A DNA stretch of 34,701 nt, taken from assembly GCA_905339255.1 (NCBI GenBank), contig CAJPFO010000030.1, positions 1-34,701 of the forward strand, read 5' to 3'. This DNA is from Myxococcaceae bacterium (GTDB lineage Bacteria; Myxococcota_A; UBA9160). The notes below the pieces were generated by a model that was given only the letters and a program-made list of their open reading frames with translations, had not been told where the DNA came from and made no database searches. The number at the start of each line of letters is the position of its first letter. Positions within the stretch are counted from its first letter, which is position 1. The translations under genes and the position numbers were made by a program. Below are positions 8,330-14,884 of the stretch, in pieces.

Positions 8330-9043
8330 ATCGACGTAGAAGGCGAGGCCCACGTTGAAAAGAACGATCGAGGCGTAGAAGACGGGGGCGAGCAGCGGGT
8401 GTCTCGGCAAGGCGGCGAGCGGTCGACCGCGGAGAACGCCGCTGCGCTCGAGCGCCATCATCGCTGCGATGATCACGAGGGCGACGAAAGCCCAGCCGAA
8501 GTAGTTCGAGACCGGGATTCCGAAGAAGGCCCCCGGATGCTCGTAGTAGTAGATCTTGCCGAGGAACCAGCGATCTCCGCGCAGCGAGACCGGATCGCAG
8601 ATCACGTCGATCGCCACCATGAGGAGCATCGCGAGAAGCAGCACGCGGGTACGTGGCGTGACCGCTCCCGACGCCTCCTCCTGCGCGGAAACGCCGAGGA
8701 TGCGACGCGCGGTGGCCCAGCTCACGAACGAGAGGAAGACGAACGAGAGCGAGTCGAAGAAGGGGACGTTCGACACCCAGAGCTCCCGATCGCGCGTGGA
8801 ATCGATGTAGTGATAGAGGCCGAACGGAAAACCGTTCCGAGTGGACGACCACTCGCAAGCGAAGGCGACGACGTAGCCCACCACGACCCACCAAAGCGTC
8901 CTGCGCAGGCCGACCTCCGCCAGTGCGATCACGGCGAAGGCAGCAAGGAACGCGAAGACGTACGGTCGGAGCCAGAACGTGCCGATGAGGAGCGAAAGCG
9001 TTTCCAGACCGCCGAGGGTGACCCGGATGACGCAGGCTGACAA
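8219..9043 (-). CDS. Carotenoid biosynthesis protein, CruF/DUF422-like integral membrane protein
   Basis: The product is hydrophobic with about seven membrane segments. It carries the DUF422/CruF pattern: EWSSTRNGFPFGLYHYID after the third helix, VPFFDSLSFVFLSFVSWATAR, and AIDVICDPVSL with YYYEHPGAFFGIPVSNYFGW. CruF proteins hydrate carotenoid end groups, but no other carotenoid gene is in view, so the substrate here is unproven and a polycyclic or linear triterpene is conceivable. No ATG suits the N-terminus; the frame stays open up to 9262 but loses membrane-protein character. I chose TTG 9043 (274 residues), immediately downstream of a long inverted repeat; this start is weak. It converges on hpnG with a 111-base overlap. 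Confidence 0.75.
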   Translation of the reverse strand: MSACVIRVTLGGLETLSLLIGTFWLRPYVFAFLAAFAVIALAEVGLRRTLWWVVVGYVVAFACEWSSTRNGFPFGLYHYIDSTRDRELWVSNVPFFDSLSFVFLSFVSWATARRILGVSAQEEASGAVTPRTRVLLLAMLLMVAIDVICDPVSLRGDRWFLGKIYYYEHPGAFFGIPVSNYFGWAFVALVIIAAMMALERSGVLRGRPLAALPRHPLLAPVFYASIVLFNVGLAFYVDLSGLALLGIAIAVCVVSVAWLRSASEAFEPGLEQAP

Positions 9044-9053
9044 CCGATAAACG

Positions 9054-9079
9054 CTGACCGGAAGCGGCTTTCCGGTCAG
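9054..9079. promoter_or_regulatory. 10-bp perfect inverted repeat between cruF-like gene and mlaA
   Basis: The arms CTGACCGGAA (9054-9063) and TTCCGGTCAG (9070-9079) are exact reverse complements separated by six bases. The repeat sits in the 131-base gap between divergent genes, 11 bases upstream of the proposed cruF-like start and about 95 bases upstream of mlaA. The size and symmetry fit a dimeric-repressor operator; it could also fold as an RNA hairpin, but no T-run follows on either strand. Which regulator binds, if any, is unknown. Confidence 0.5.
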
Positions 9080-9174
9080 TTGCGCACGTGGAGTTGGCGT
9101 GATCCCGGCGCGCCGACTAGCGTTTTCTCGACTCCGTCCCCTCCGCCGCCCCCGAACGAGGAGGCCAATCGGCG

Positions 9175-10092
9175 ATGACGCGATCCGCCTCGAAGGGGCT
9201 CCGATCCGCCCCGGTGATGGCCGTGCTCGTCGTCTCCTTGGCCGGCCTCGGATGCGCAACACTCCCGAGCGAGGCCCCCAGGGAGCCGGGCGCCGAGAGC
9301 GGCGCGAAGGTCGCCGCCACGAGCGGGACGAGCTCCGCCGATGCCGCCTGCGACGAGAGCGCCGGCATCGATGAGCGCCCGGAATCCGGATCCGGCGGGC
9401 CCACGATCGGGAGCGATTCCCAGGGTGGGAACGACGCGTCGGCGGCCGAGGCCGACCCCGACGCGGATCTCGACGCGATCTCGCTCGAGATCGAGGCCGA
9501 GCGGGCCGGGGATTCGGATCCGTTCGAGCCGCTCAACCGCCGCATGCTCGCGGTCAACCTCGGAGTCGACGCACTGATCCTCGATCCCCTCACCTCGGTC
9601 TACAGCTTCGTCTTCCCGGAGCTCGTACGACAGTCGGTCCGAAACGCCTTCGCGAACCTCGGCTCGCCGTCCATCCTCGTGAACGATCTCCTCCAGCTCG
9701 AGGGGCGCGACGCCGCCAACACCACGGCGCGCTTCCTGATCAACTCGACCATGGGGATGGGGGGATTCTTCGACGCGGCCTCGAGCATGGGATTCGAGCC
9801 CCACATCTCGAACTTCAGCGAAACCCTGGAGACGTTCGGGATCCCGAGTGGTCCCTTCCTCATCCTCCCGCTGATCGGTCCGACGACGGTTCGCGACGGG
9901 TTCGGCAGCCTGGTGGACCTGGCGATGTCCCCCCAGATCTACATTCTCCCCATCGCGGGGATCGTGATCGTCACCGGAAGCGATGGCTTCTCGCTCCGCG
10001 AACGCAACGCCGAGGAGCTCATGGCGCTCCGCGAGTCATCCGTCGACTACTACTCCGCGCTGCGCAGGGCCTACCTCGACTCTCGGCCCTGA
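9175..10092 (+). CDS. mlaA: MlaA (VacJ) outer-membrane lipoprotein, phospholipid transport
   Basis: MlaA sits in the outer membrane and extracts mislocalised phospholipids for retrograde transport through MlaC to the MlaFEDB pump. The 305-residue product has a signal peptide ending in the lipobox LAGLGC (modified Cys 27). An unusually long acidic Ser/Gly/Asp linker follows (about residues 30-118), then the family hallmark DPFEPLNRRMLAVN. Later blocks match MlaA: ANLGSPSILVNDLLQ, ARFLINSTMGMGGFFD, ETLETFGIPSGPFLILPLIGPTTVRD. The start ATG has GAGGAGG about nine bases upstream. The last 22 bases overlap the mlaC-like gene on the other strand, so two partners of one pathway converge tail to tail. 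Confidence 0.93.
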   Translation: MTRSASKGLRSAPVMAVLVVSLAGLGCATLPSEAPREPGAESGAKVAATSGTSSADAACDESAGIDERPESGSGGPTIGSDSQGGNDASAAEADPDADLDAISLEIEAERAGDSDPFEPLNRRMLAVNLGVDALILDPLTSVYSFVFPELVRQSVRNAFANLGSPSILVNDLLQLEGRDAANTTARFLINSTMGMGGFFDAASSMGFEPHISNFSETLETFGIPSGPFLILPLIGPTTVRDGFGSLVDLAMSPQIYILPIAGIVIVTGSDGFSLRERNAEELMALRESSVDYYSALRRAYLDSRP

Positions 10093-10742
10093 GTTCTTCC
10101 CGCGGCTGCCGTCGGCCTGATCGCCATCTCGGCCGCCTTCGCGTCGATGCTCGCAACGAGCGCGTCGAAACCGTCGCGGTCGAGGATCGTGCCGTATTCG
10201 CTGCGGCGAAGCGCGAGCTCGCTCACCGTGCCGTTCAAGAAGATGTCGATGACGCGCCAGCCTTCCGGACCCGCGCGGAGTCGGTAATCGAGCTGGACGG
10301 GCTCCTTTCCGGGGACGACGACCCGCGTGCGCACGAGGACCGTGCCTTGCGTCGAAGGCTCCTCGCCGAGGATCTCGAAGCGCTCCCCCGAATGGCCCGT
10401 GAAGCGGCTCGCGGTGGTGGCGACACTGAGCCGGGCGATGGCGCCCTCGAGTCGGCTCTGCTGCTCGGGCGAGAGATCCTTCCAGCGCCCTCCGACCGAA
10501 AGCCGCGCCATGGCCTGGAAGTCGAAGGCCGCCGCGAGCGCGGGGCGGAGCTTCTCGACGCGGCCCTCGAAGCCGAGGCGCTCGGCGCGCTCGAGGACCT
10601 CGAGGTAGGCCGCATCGAGCTTCTCGATCACCGCAACCGGACCGCTCGGGGCGGACCGGGCGACGGCCGCGATGCTCGCCGCTGCAGCGAAGGCGGCGAG
10701 CGAGCGCAGCCAGCTTCTCCGGACGGATCGGAGCCCGATCAT
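10071..10742 (-). CDS. MlaC/Ttg2D-family periplasmic lipid-binding protein (HpnM-like)
   Basis: The 223-residue product has an N-terminal signal sequence (MIGLRSVRRSWLRSLAAFAAAASIAAVARSA) and then the MlaC fold: LRPALAAAFDFQAMARLSVGGRWKDLSPEQQSRL, ILGEEPSTQGTVLVRTRVV, LDYRLRAGPEGWRVIDIFLNG and TVSELALRRSEYGTIL. MlaC carries phospholipid across the periplasm; the hopanoid-linked member of this family is HpnM, and the nearby hopanoid operon makes that assignment attractive but not certain. Its ATG overlaps the TGA of the upstream alpha/beta hydrolase as ATGA. No MlaD, MlaE or MlaF gene is in the window. Confidence 0.9.
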   Translation of the reverse strand: MIGLRSVRRSWLRSLAAFAAAASIAAVARSAPSGPVAVIEKLDAAYLEVLERAERLGFEGRVEKLRPALAAAFDFQAMARLSVGGRWKDLSPEQQSRLEGAIARLSVATTASRFTGHSGERFEILGEEPSTQGTVLVRTRVVVPGKEPVQLDYRLRAGPEGWRVIDIFLNGTVSELALRRSEYGTILDRDGFDALVASIDAKAAEMAIRPTAAAGRTQGRESR

Positions 10743-11587
10743 GCATCCGCCAGGGCGAAGGCTGTGATGGCGTCGGCAAAGCCCTCGGGGTTGTCGATCA
10801 TGACGGAATGCCCCGCCCGCGGGATCACCGCGAGCGATCCCTTCTGGAGGACCTCCTCCGCCATCCGCTCCGCGGTGTCGGCCGAGAGAATGTCGGACGC
10901 CGCGCCGCGCACCACGAGGGCGGGGCAGATCACGCGGGCGAGATCCGACCAGAGGGCTTGCGATTCGGCGCTCATCCTCGATACGAGCTCCGAGGGGCTC
11001 ATTCGCCCCTGCGCAGTGCCGAAGCGCGGATCGGTCTTCCGCTCATAACGGCCGTCGTCGCGAAGGCGCGTTCCATGACGCGCCATCCGCGCCAGCAGCT
11101 CCGGCTTCGCGAGCGGGTACGCCCTTGCGAGCGCACGCTCGACCTCCCCGAGCGAGCCGAAGCTCGGATCCGCCCGTTCGGCATCGAGACGGATCCGCAA
11201 GACCCCACGGGCATCCAGATCGGGACCCGCGTCGACGATCACCAGGCCGGCGAGTCGCTCGGGATGGCGCCCTGCGAAGCGCATCGCAGCGCGACCGCCG
11301 AAGGAGTGCCCGAGCAGCACGAAGCGCCCGATCCCGAGCGCGTCACGGACGGCCTCGATGTCGTCGGCCACCGCATCATGGTGGTAGCGGAGCTCGGGGT
11401 CGCGGTCCGAATCGCCGTGGCCCCGCAGATCGAGCGCGAGCGTCCGGTAATGGGGAGCGAGGAGCGGGGCGAGATCGTCGAAGACGTGCCCCTCGTTGCC
11501 GAAGCCGTGGAGCAACAGGAACGGGACTCCCTCGTGGCTCCAGACGTGGAGATTCAGCGAGAGGCCGTGTGCTCCCGGGACGCTCAT
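10739..11587 (-). CDS. Alpha/beta hydrolase
   Basis: This 282-residue cytoplasmic-looking hydrolase has the oxyanion-side LLLHGFG (residues 24-30), LDLRGHGDSD, the nucleophile elbow GHSFGG with Ser95, a late Asp region (RGAASDILS) and the catalytic His in PRAGHSVMIDNPEGFA. It resembles ester/lactone or C-C bond hydrolases; no substrate can be inferred. The ATG at 11587 was chosen because homology starts there, though its ribosome-binding site is weak and an in-frame TTG lies at 11602. It is coupled to the MlaC-like gene downstream (ATGA) and 16 bases behind the TVP38 gene, suggesting a role in lipid turnover. Confidence 0.85.
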   Translation of the reverse strand: MSVPGAHGLSLNLHVWSHEGVPFLLLHGFGNEGHVFDDLAPLLAPHYRTLALDLRGHGDSDRDPELRYHHDAVADDIEAVRDALGIGRFVLLGHSFGGRAAMRFAGRHPERLAGLVIVDAGPDLDARGVLRIRLDAERADPSFGSLGEVERALARAYPLAKPELLARMARHGTRLRDDGRYERKTDPRFGTAQGRMSPSELVSRMSAESQALWSDLARVICPALVVRGAASDILSADTAERMAEEVLQKGSLAVIPRAGHSVMIDNPEGFADAITAFALADA

Positions 11588-11603
11588 GGTGTCGGCGCTC
11601 AAG

Positions 11604-12350
11604 CTAGCTCTCCCGCCGCAGTTGCCCGAGCCAGGAGCGCACCCGCGGATGCAGGAGCGGCAGGAGCGCGACCGCACCGATCGCAAGGCTTCCGAGCAGG
11701 ATCTCGTGGAGCTCGGCGTCGACCAGGCTGCTTCCGAAGTACGCGTAGAGCGCCGCGCGAATGAAGCCGCCCGAGAAGAGCACGAGCGTGAAGGGTACGA
11801 GCGTGACCCCGGCGAGCGCCGCGCCGATGCAGAGCCAGAGGATCGGGCCGATCGGGTACGCGCTCCCCGCGAAGATCACCCCGAGCGTCGCGAAGCGGCC
11901 GCCACCTTCGAGGGCAGAACGCACCCCTGCCGGCATCCGCTCGAGCACGAGGTCACGTCCGATCCAGCGCGTCACGCCGTACGCGAGAATGCCGCCGATC
12001 GTGATTCCGAAGGCGGCGTAGAGTGCGCCGGCGAAACCACCGAAGCAGATCCCTCCCGCGATCATCAGGAGCTGCGACGGGATCACGAGGACCGGGCGGA
12101 TCGAGAGCAGCGCCACGAAGACGACCGGCCCCCAGATCCCCGCCCGCTCGACGAGATCGCGCAGCGACGCCGCCGTCCACTCGACGCCGAAGCTTCCCTT
12201 CGCCCAGTGCGCGCCCATCATGAGCAAGGCGAGCACGACGAGCGCCGCGAGGGGCTTTTTCTGCCGACCGTCCAGGCGCCCGAGAAGCATCGCGTGCCGC
12301 GACCCCCAGCCGCAGCCTGCGGCCATGGCGGTCAGGATAACCGCCAGCAT
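11604..12350 (-). CDS. TVP38/TMEM64-family membrane protein
   Basis: The product is a polytopic membrane protein of the TVP38/TMEM64 (SNARE-associated, DedA-related) family. Diagnostic segments are GIWGPVVFVALLSIRPVLVIPSQLLMIAGGICFG and GALYAAFGITIGGILAYGVTRWIGRD, followed by GVIFAGSAYPIGPILWLCIGAALAGV. DedA-superfamily proteins are implicated in flipping lipid carriers or phospholipids, which fits the neighbouring MlaC-like gene, but no substrate is shown. The start is uncertain: ATG 12350 gives 248 residues, while ATG 12290 removes a non-conserved leader and starts just before the first membrane helix. It is divergent from the FadR-like gene. Confidence 0.8.
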   Translation of the reverse strand: MLAVILTAMAAGCGWGSRHAMLLGRLDGRQKKPLAALVVLALLMMGAHWAKGSFGVEWTAASLRDLVERAGIWGPVVFVALLSIRPVLVIPSQLLMIAGGICFGGFAGALYAAFGITIGGILAYGVTRWIGRDLVLERMPAGVRSALEGGGRFATLGVIFAGSAYPIGPILWLCIGAALAGVTLVPFTLVLFSGGFIRAALYAYFGSSLVDAELHEILLGSLAIGAVALLPLLHPRVRSWLGQLRRES

Positions 12351-12377
12351 GCAAATCGGTCCCGGAGGTCTTCGTCC

Positions 12378-12406
12378 TTGAGGTTTGCGATCGGAAGGGT
12401 TAGGAT
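12378..12406 (+). promoter_or_regulatory. Predicted sigma-70-type promoter of the fadR-like operon
   Basis: A -35-like TTGAGG (12378-12383) and -10-like TAGGAT (12401-12406) are separated by exactly 17 bp, 50 bases upstream of the ATG at 12456. The predicted transcript start is about 12413, just before the palindromic operator at 12416-12428. Confidence 0.55.
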
Positions 12407-12415
12407 GGCCCGTGC

Positions 12416-12428
12416 GAGGTCGGACCTC
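12416..12428. promoter_or_regulatory. FadR/GntR-type operator GAGGTC-G-GACCTC
   Basis: This is a perfect 13-bp palindrome whose core GGTCGGACC matches the GGT-N3-ACC operator of FadR-subfamily GntR regulators, and in particular the GGTCNGACC core of Escherichia coli FadR sites. It lies immediately downstream of the predicted -10, where a bound repressor would block transcription. Two further ACCTC copies follow at 7-bp spacing (12431-12435 and 12438-12442), so the right half-site is repeated three times on one helical face pattern. Confidence 0.65.
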
Positions 12429-12455
12429 TAACCTCGAACCTCAGGGGAAACCACC

Positions 12456-13220
12456 ATGAGCCAGGCTCTCGAACCCCTCGGATCCGTACGCCGCTCGGAC
12501 GGGGTCTTCGAACAGCTCCGGTCGCGGATCCTTTCGGGCGCCTACCCCGCCGGAAGCCGGATCCCGAACGAGCGTGAGCTCGCCGAGGTGTTGAGGGTCA
12601 ACCGCGCCTCGGTGCGAGAGGCCGTGAAGCGGCTCGAGTTCCTCGAGCTTCTCGAGGTCCGGCACGGACAGGGAACCTTCGTCAAGCCGGTCGGCGACTC
12701 GTCGGCGCTCCAGGTGATCGAGACCTTGCTCCGCGATCCGCGCACGGTCTCGACCGAGCTGCTGCGCCAGATCCTCGAGTTCCGCCGTCACGTGACGAAG
12801 CACGTCGTCGAGCTCGCGGCCCGCAACCGGCGGCCCGAGCACGTCGAGCGCGCCCGCGAGCTCCTCGCGCAGGAGGAGTCCGCGGGCGGCGACCCCTCGC
12901 GAGCGCTCGAGATCGACCTCGAGATGAACACGCTGATCGGCGAGGCGTCGGGGAACCTCATGTACCAGCTCCTCTCGAACCTCTTCACGAGGCTCGTCGC
13001 GCGTCTCGGGCCGCTCTACTACAACGCGGGCCGCGACCACCACCGCTCGCATGCCACGCATCGCGCGCTGCTCGGCGCGCTCGAGGCACGGGACGCCGCC
13101 GAGGCGCTCCGCACGCTCGACGAGATGCTCGAGTACAGCGAGTCCGCGATCCTGCGACAGGCCGCTCAGCTCGAGCGTGCCGGCCTGATCGGGCCGACGT
13201 CCGGCGAGGCCGTCCGATGA
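12456..13220 (+). CDS. FadR-like GntR-family transcription factor (FCD domain)
   Basis: Residues about 14-76 form a GntR winged helix (FEQLRSRILSGAYPAGSRIPNERELAEVLRVNRASVREAVKRLE, then the wing VRHGQGTFV). Residues about 100-235 form an FCD ligand domain. Many FCD proteins bind a metal through a Dx3H pair; here the equivalent position reads DLEMN, so the His is missing. The segment ASGNLMYQLLSNL with ARLGPLYYN resembles the acyl-CoA-binding E. coli FadR. I infer an acyl-CoA-type effector rather than a metal-bound carboxylate. GGGG lies before the ATG. It heads an operon with lipid enzymes and has a FadR-type operator in its own promoter, so autoregulation is likely. Confidence 0.9.
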   Translation: MSQALEPLGSVRRSDGVFEQLRSRILSGAYPAGSRIPNERELAEVLRVNRASVREAVKRLEFLELLEVRHGQGTFVKPVGDSSALQVIETLLRDPRTVSTELLRQILEFRRHVTKHVVELAARNRRPEHVERARELLAQEESAGGDPSRALEIDLEMNTLIGEASGNLMYQLLSNLFTRLVARLGPLYYNAGRDHHRSHATHRALLGALEARDAAEALRTLDEMLEYSESAILRQAAQLERAGLIGPTSGEAVR

Positions 13221-14884
13221 GCATGCGTCGCGATACGCTGCGCTGGAACGGCTGGGGCCGCCTCGGAGAATCGGCGGGCCTCTCGCGCGAACGCGAGCAC
13301 TGGCTCGCAGGCGAGCTCTCGCGCCGCCTTCGCCATCCGCTCTCGCCGCCGCCTCCGCCGGTCGGGATCGACCAGATCCGGCTCCCGCCGACCAAGCTCT
13401 CCACCGAGATCCAGGCAGCGCTTCGAGGAGCCTGCGGGGACGCCGGCTTCTCCGTGAGCGTGCTCGAGCGCGTTTCGCACAGCTTCGGGCGGAGCCTTCC
13501 GGATCTTCTCCGGCTTCGCCGCGGCGACGTGCCCTTCGCCCCGGATGCGGTGGTATTCCCGGCGAGCGAAGGAGCCGTCGCGAGCGTGCTGCGGATCGCC
13601 GCGGAGGCCAATCTCGCGGTCATCCCTTTCGGAGGCGGGAGCAGTGTGGTGGGGGGCGTCGAGCCGCGAACGCTTCGCGGCCAGGCGGGAGCGCTCTCGC
13701 TCGACACCACACGGCTCGATGCGCTGGTCCGCATCGACCGCGAGAGCATGACGGCAACCTTCCAGGCGGGAATCGACGGCCCCGCGCTCGAAGCCGCGCT
13801 CCGCTCCCACGGGCTCATGCTCGGACACTGTCCGCAATCGTTCGAGTACTCGACCCTCGGCGGCTGGATCGCGACGAGGTCGAGTGGCCAGAGCTCGAGC
13901 GGCTACGGCGCCATCGAGGACATGCTCGTCGCAGTCCGCGTCGTTTCTCCGGAAGGCGTCGTGCGAACGCTCCCGGCGCCGCGTTCGGCCACCGGACCCG
14001 ACCTCAACCATCTCGTGCTCGGCTCCGAGGGAAGCATCGGCGTGATCGTCGAAGCGACACTCCGGGTGCACGAGGCTCCGGCGGTGATCGAGGACCGCGG
14101 CATGCTTTTGCGTAGCTTCGCGGACGGCGCCGCGGTGGTTCGCGACGCGACCCGCGCGGGAGTCCGTCTCGCCGTGATGCGGCTCTCGGATGCGTCGGAA
14201 ACCGCGCTCTTCGAGGCGCTCCGCCACGATCCGGCGCGTCGCTTCGACGTCTCGGCCGCGGCGCTCTCGCTGCTGCGGCGGATGGGCTACGGCGACGGTC
14301 GCTGCGCGCTCATCTACGGCGTCGAGACCGCGAGCCGCCGCGAGGCGAGGCAGGCTCTTCGCGAGATGCTCCGGATCGGGCGATCGCGCGGCGGCATGCC
14401 TCTCGGTGCGAGCCCCGGCCGCGCCTGGCGGCGCGACCGCTACCGGACTCCCTACCTGCGCGATTGGCTCCTCGATCGAGGCGTCGCCGTCGACACCTTC
14501 GAGACCGCGGCGCCCTGGAGCCGGATCGAGGGCGTTCGCGATTCGGTCGTTCGAGGCATGCAGCGCGCCGCCGAGATCCATGCCGGCGCGGGGCTCGCGA
14601 TGTCGCACGTCTCGCACAGCTACGCGGACGGCGCCTCGCTCTACTTCACGCTCCTCTATCCGCTCGATCCATCGAACGACCTCCTGCAATGGGAGTCGAT
14701 CAAGCGCGAGGTCACGGAGGCGATCGTGGCCGCCGGCGGGACGCTCTCGCATCACCACGGAGTCGGGCTCGATCACTTGCCGTGGCTCACACGCGAGAAG
14801 GGCGCCCTCGGCCTCGCGGCGCTCCGCTCGGCCCGGGCGACCCTCGATCCGCGCGGCCTCATGAACCCGGGGAAGCTCCTATGA
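13217..14884 (+). CDS. Alkyldihydroxyacetonephosphate-synthase-like FAD-binding oxidase
   Basis: This 555-residue flavoprotein has a PCMH-type FAD domain: PFGGGSSVVGGVE at 137-149, EYSTLGGWIATRSSGQSSSGYGAIEDMLV and LGSEGSIGVIVEATLRVH. The C-terminal half includes TFETAAPWSRIEGV, SHHHGVGLDHLPWL with the His triplet at 512-514, and the terminal MNPGKLL. The N-terminal LRWNGWG, the APW motif and the HHH motif are those of AGPS, which exchanges the acyl chain of acyl-DHAP for a fatty alcohol in ether-lipid synthesis; a related alkyl/glycolate oxidase role remains possible. The ATG overlaps the regulator's TGA. Mycobacterium tuberculosis carries a comparable AGPS-like/DAG-kinase/glpD neighbourhood, as I recall it (Rv2249c-Rv2252). 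Confidence 0.87.
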   Translation: MSMRRDTLRWNGWGRLGESAGLSREREHWLAGELSRRLRHPLSPPPPPVGIDQIRLPPTKLSTEIQAALRGACGDAGFSVSVLERVSHSFGRSLPDLLRLRRGDVPFAPDAVVFPASEGAVASVLRIAAEANLAVIPFGGGSSVVGGVEPRTLRGQAGALSLDTTRLDALVRIDRESMTATFQAGIDGPALEAALRSHGLMLGHCPQSFEYSTLGGWIATRSSGQSSSGYGAIEDMLVAVRVVSPEGVVRTLPAPRSATGPDLNHLVLGSEGSIGVIVEATLRVHEAPAVIEDRGMLLRSFADGAAVVRDATRAGVRLAVMRLSDASETALFEALRHDPARRFDVSAAALSLLRRMGYGDGRCALIYGVETASRREARQALREMLRIGRSRGGMPLGASPGRAWRRDRYRTPYLRDWLLDRGVAVDTFETAAPWSRIEGVRDSVVRGMQRAAEIHAGAGLAMSHVSHSYADGASLYFTLLYPLDPSNDLLQWESIKREVTEAIVAAGGTLSHHHGVGLDHLPWLTREKGALGLAALRSARATLDPRGLMNPGKLL

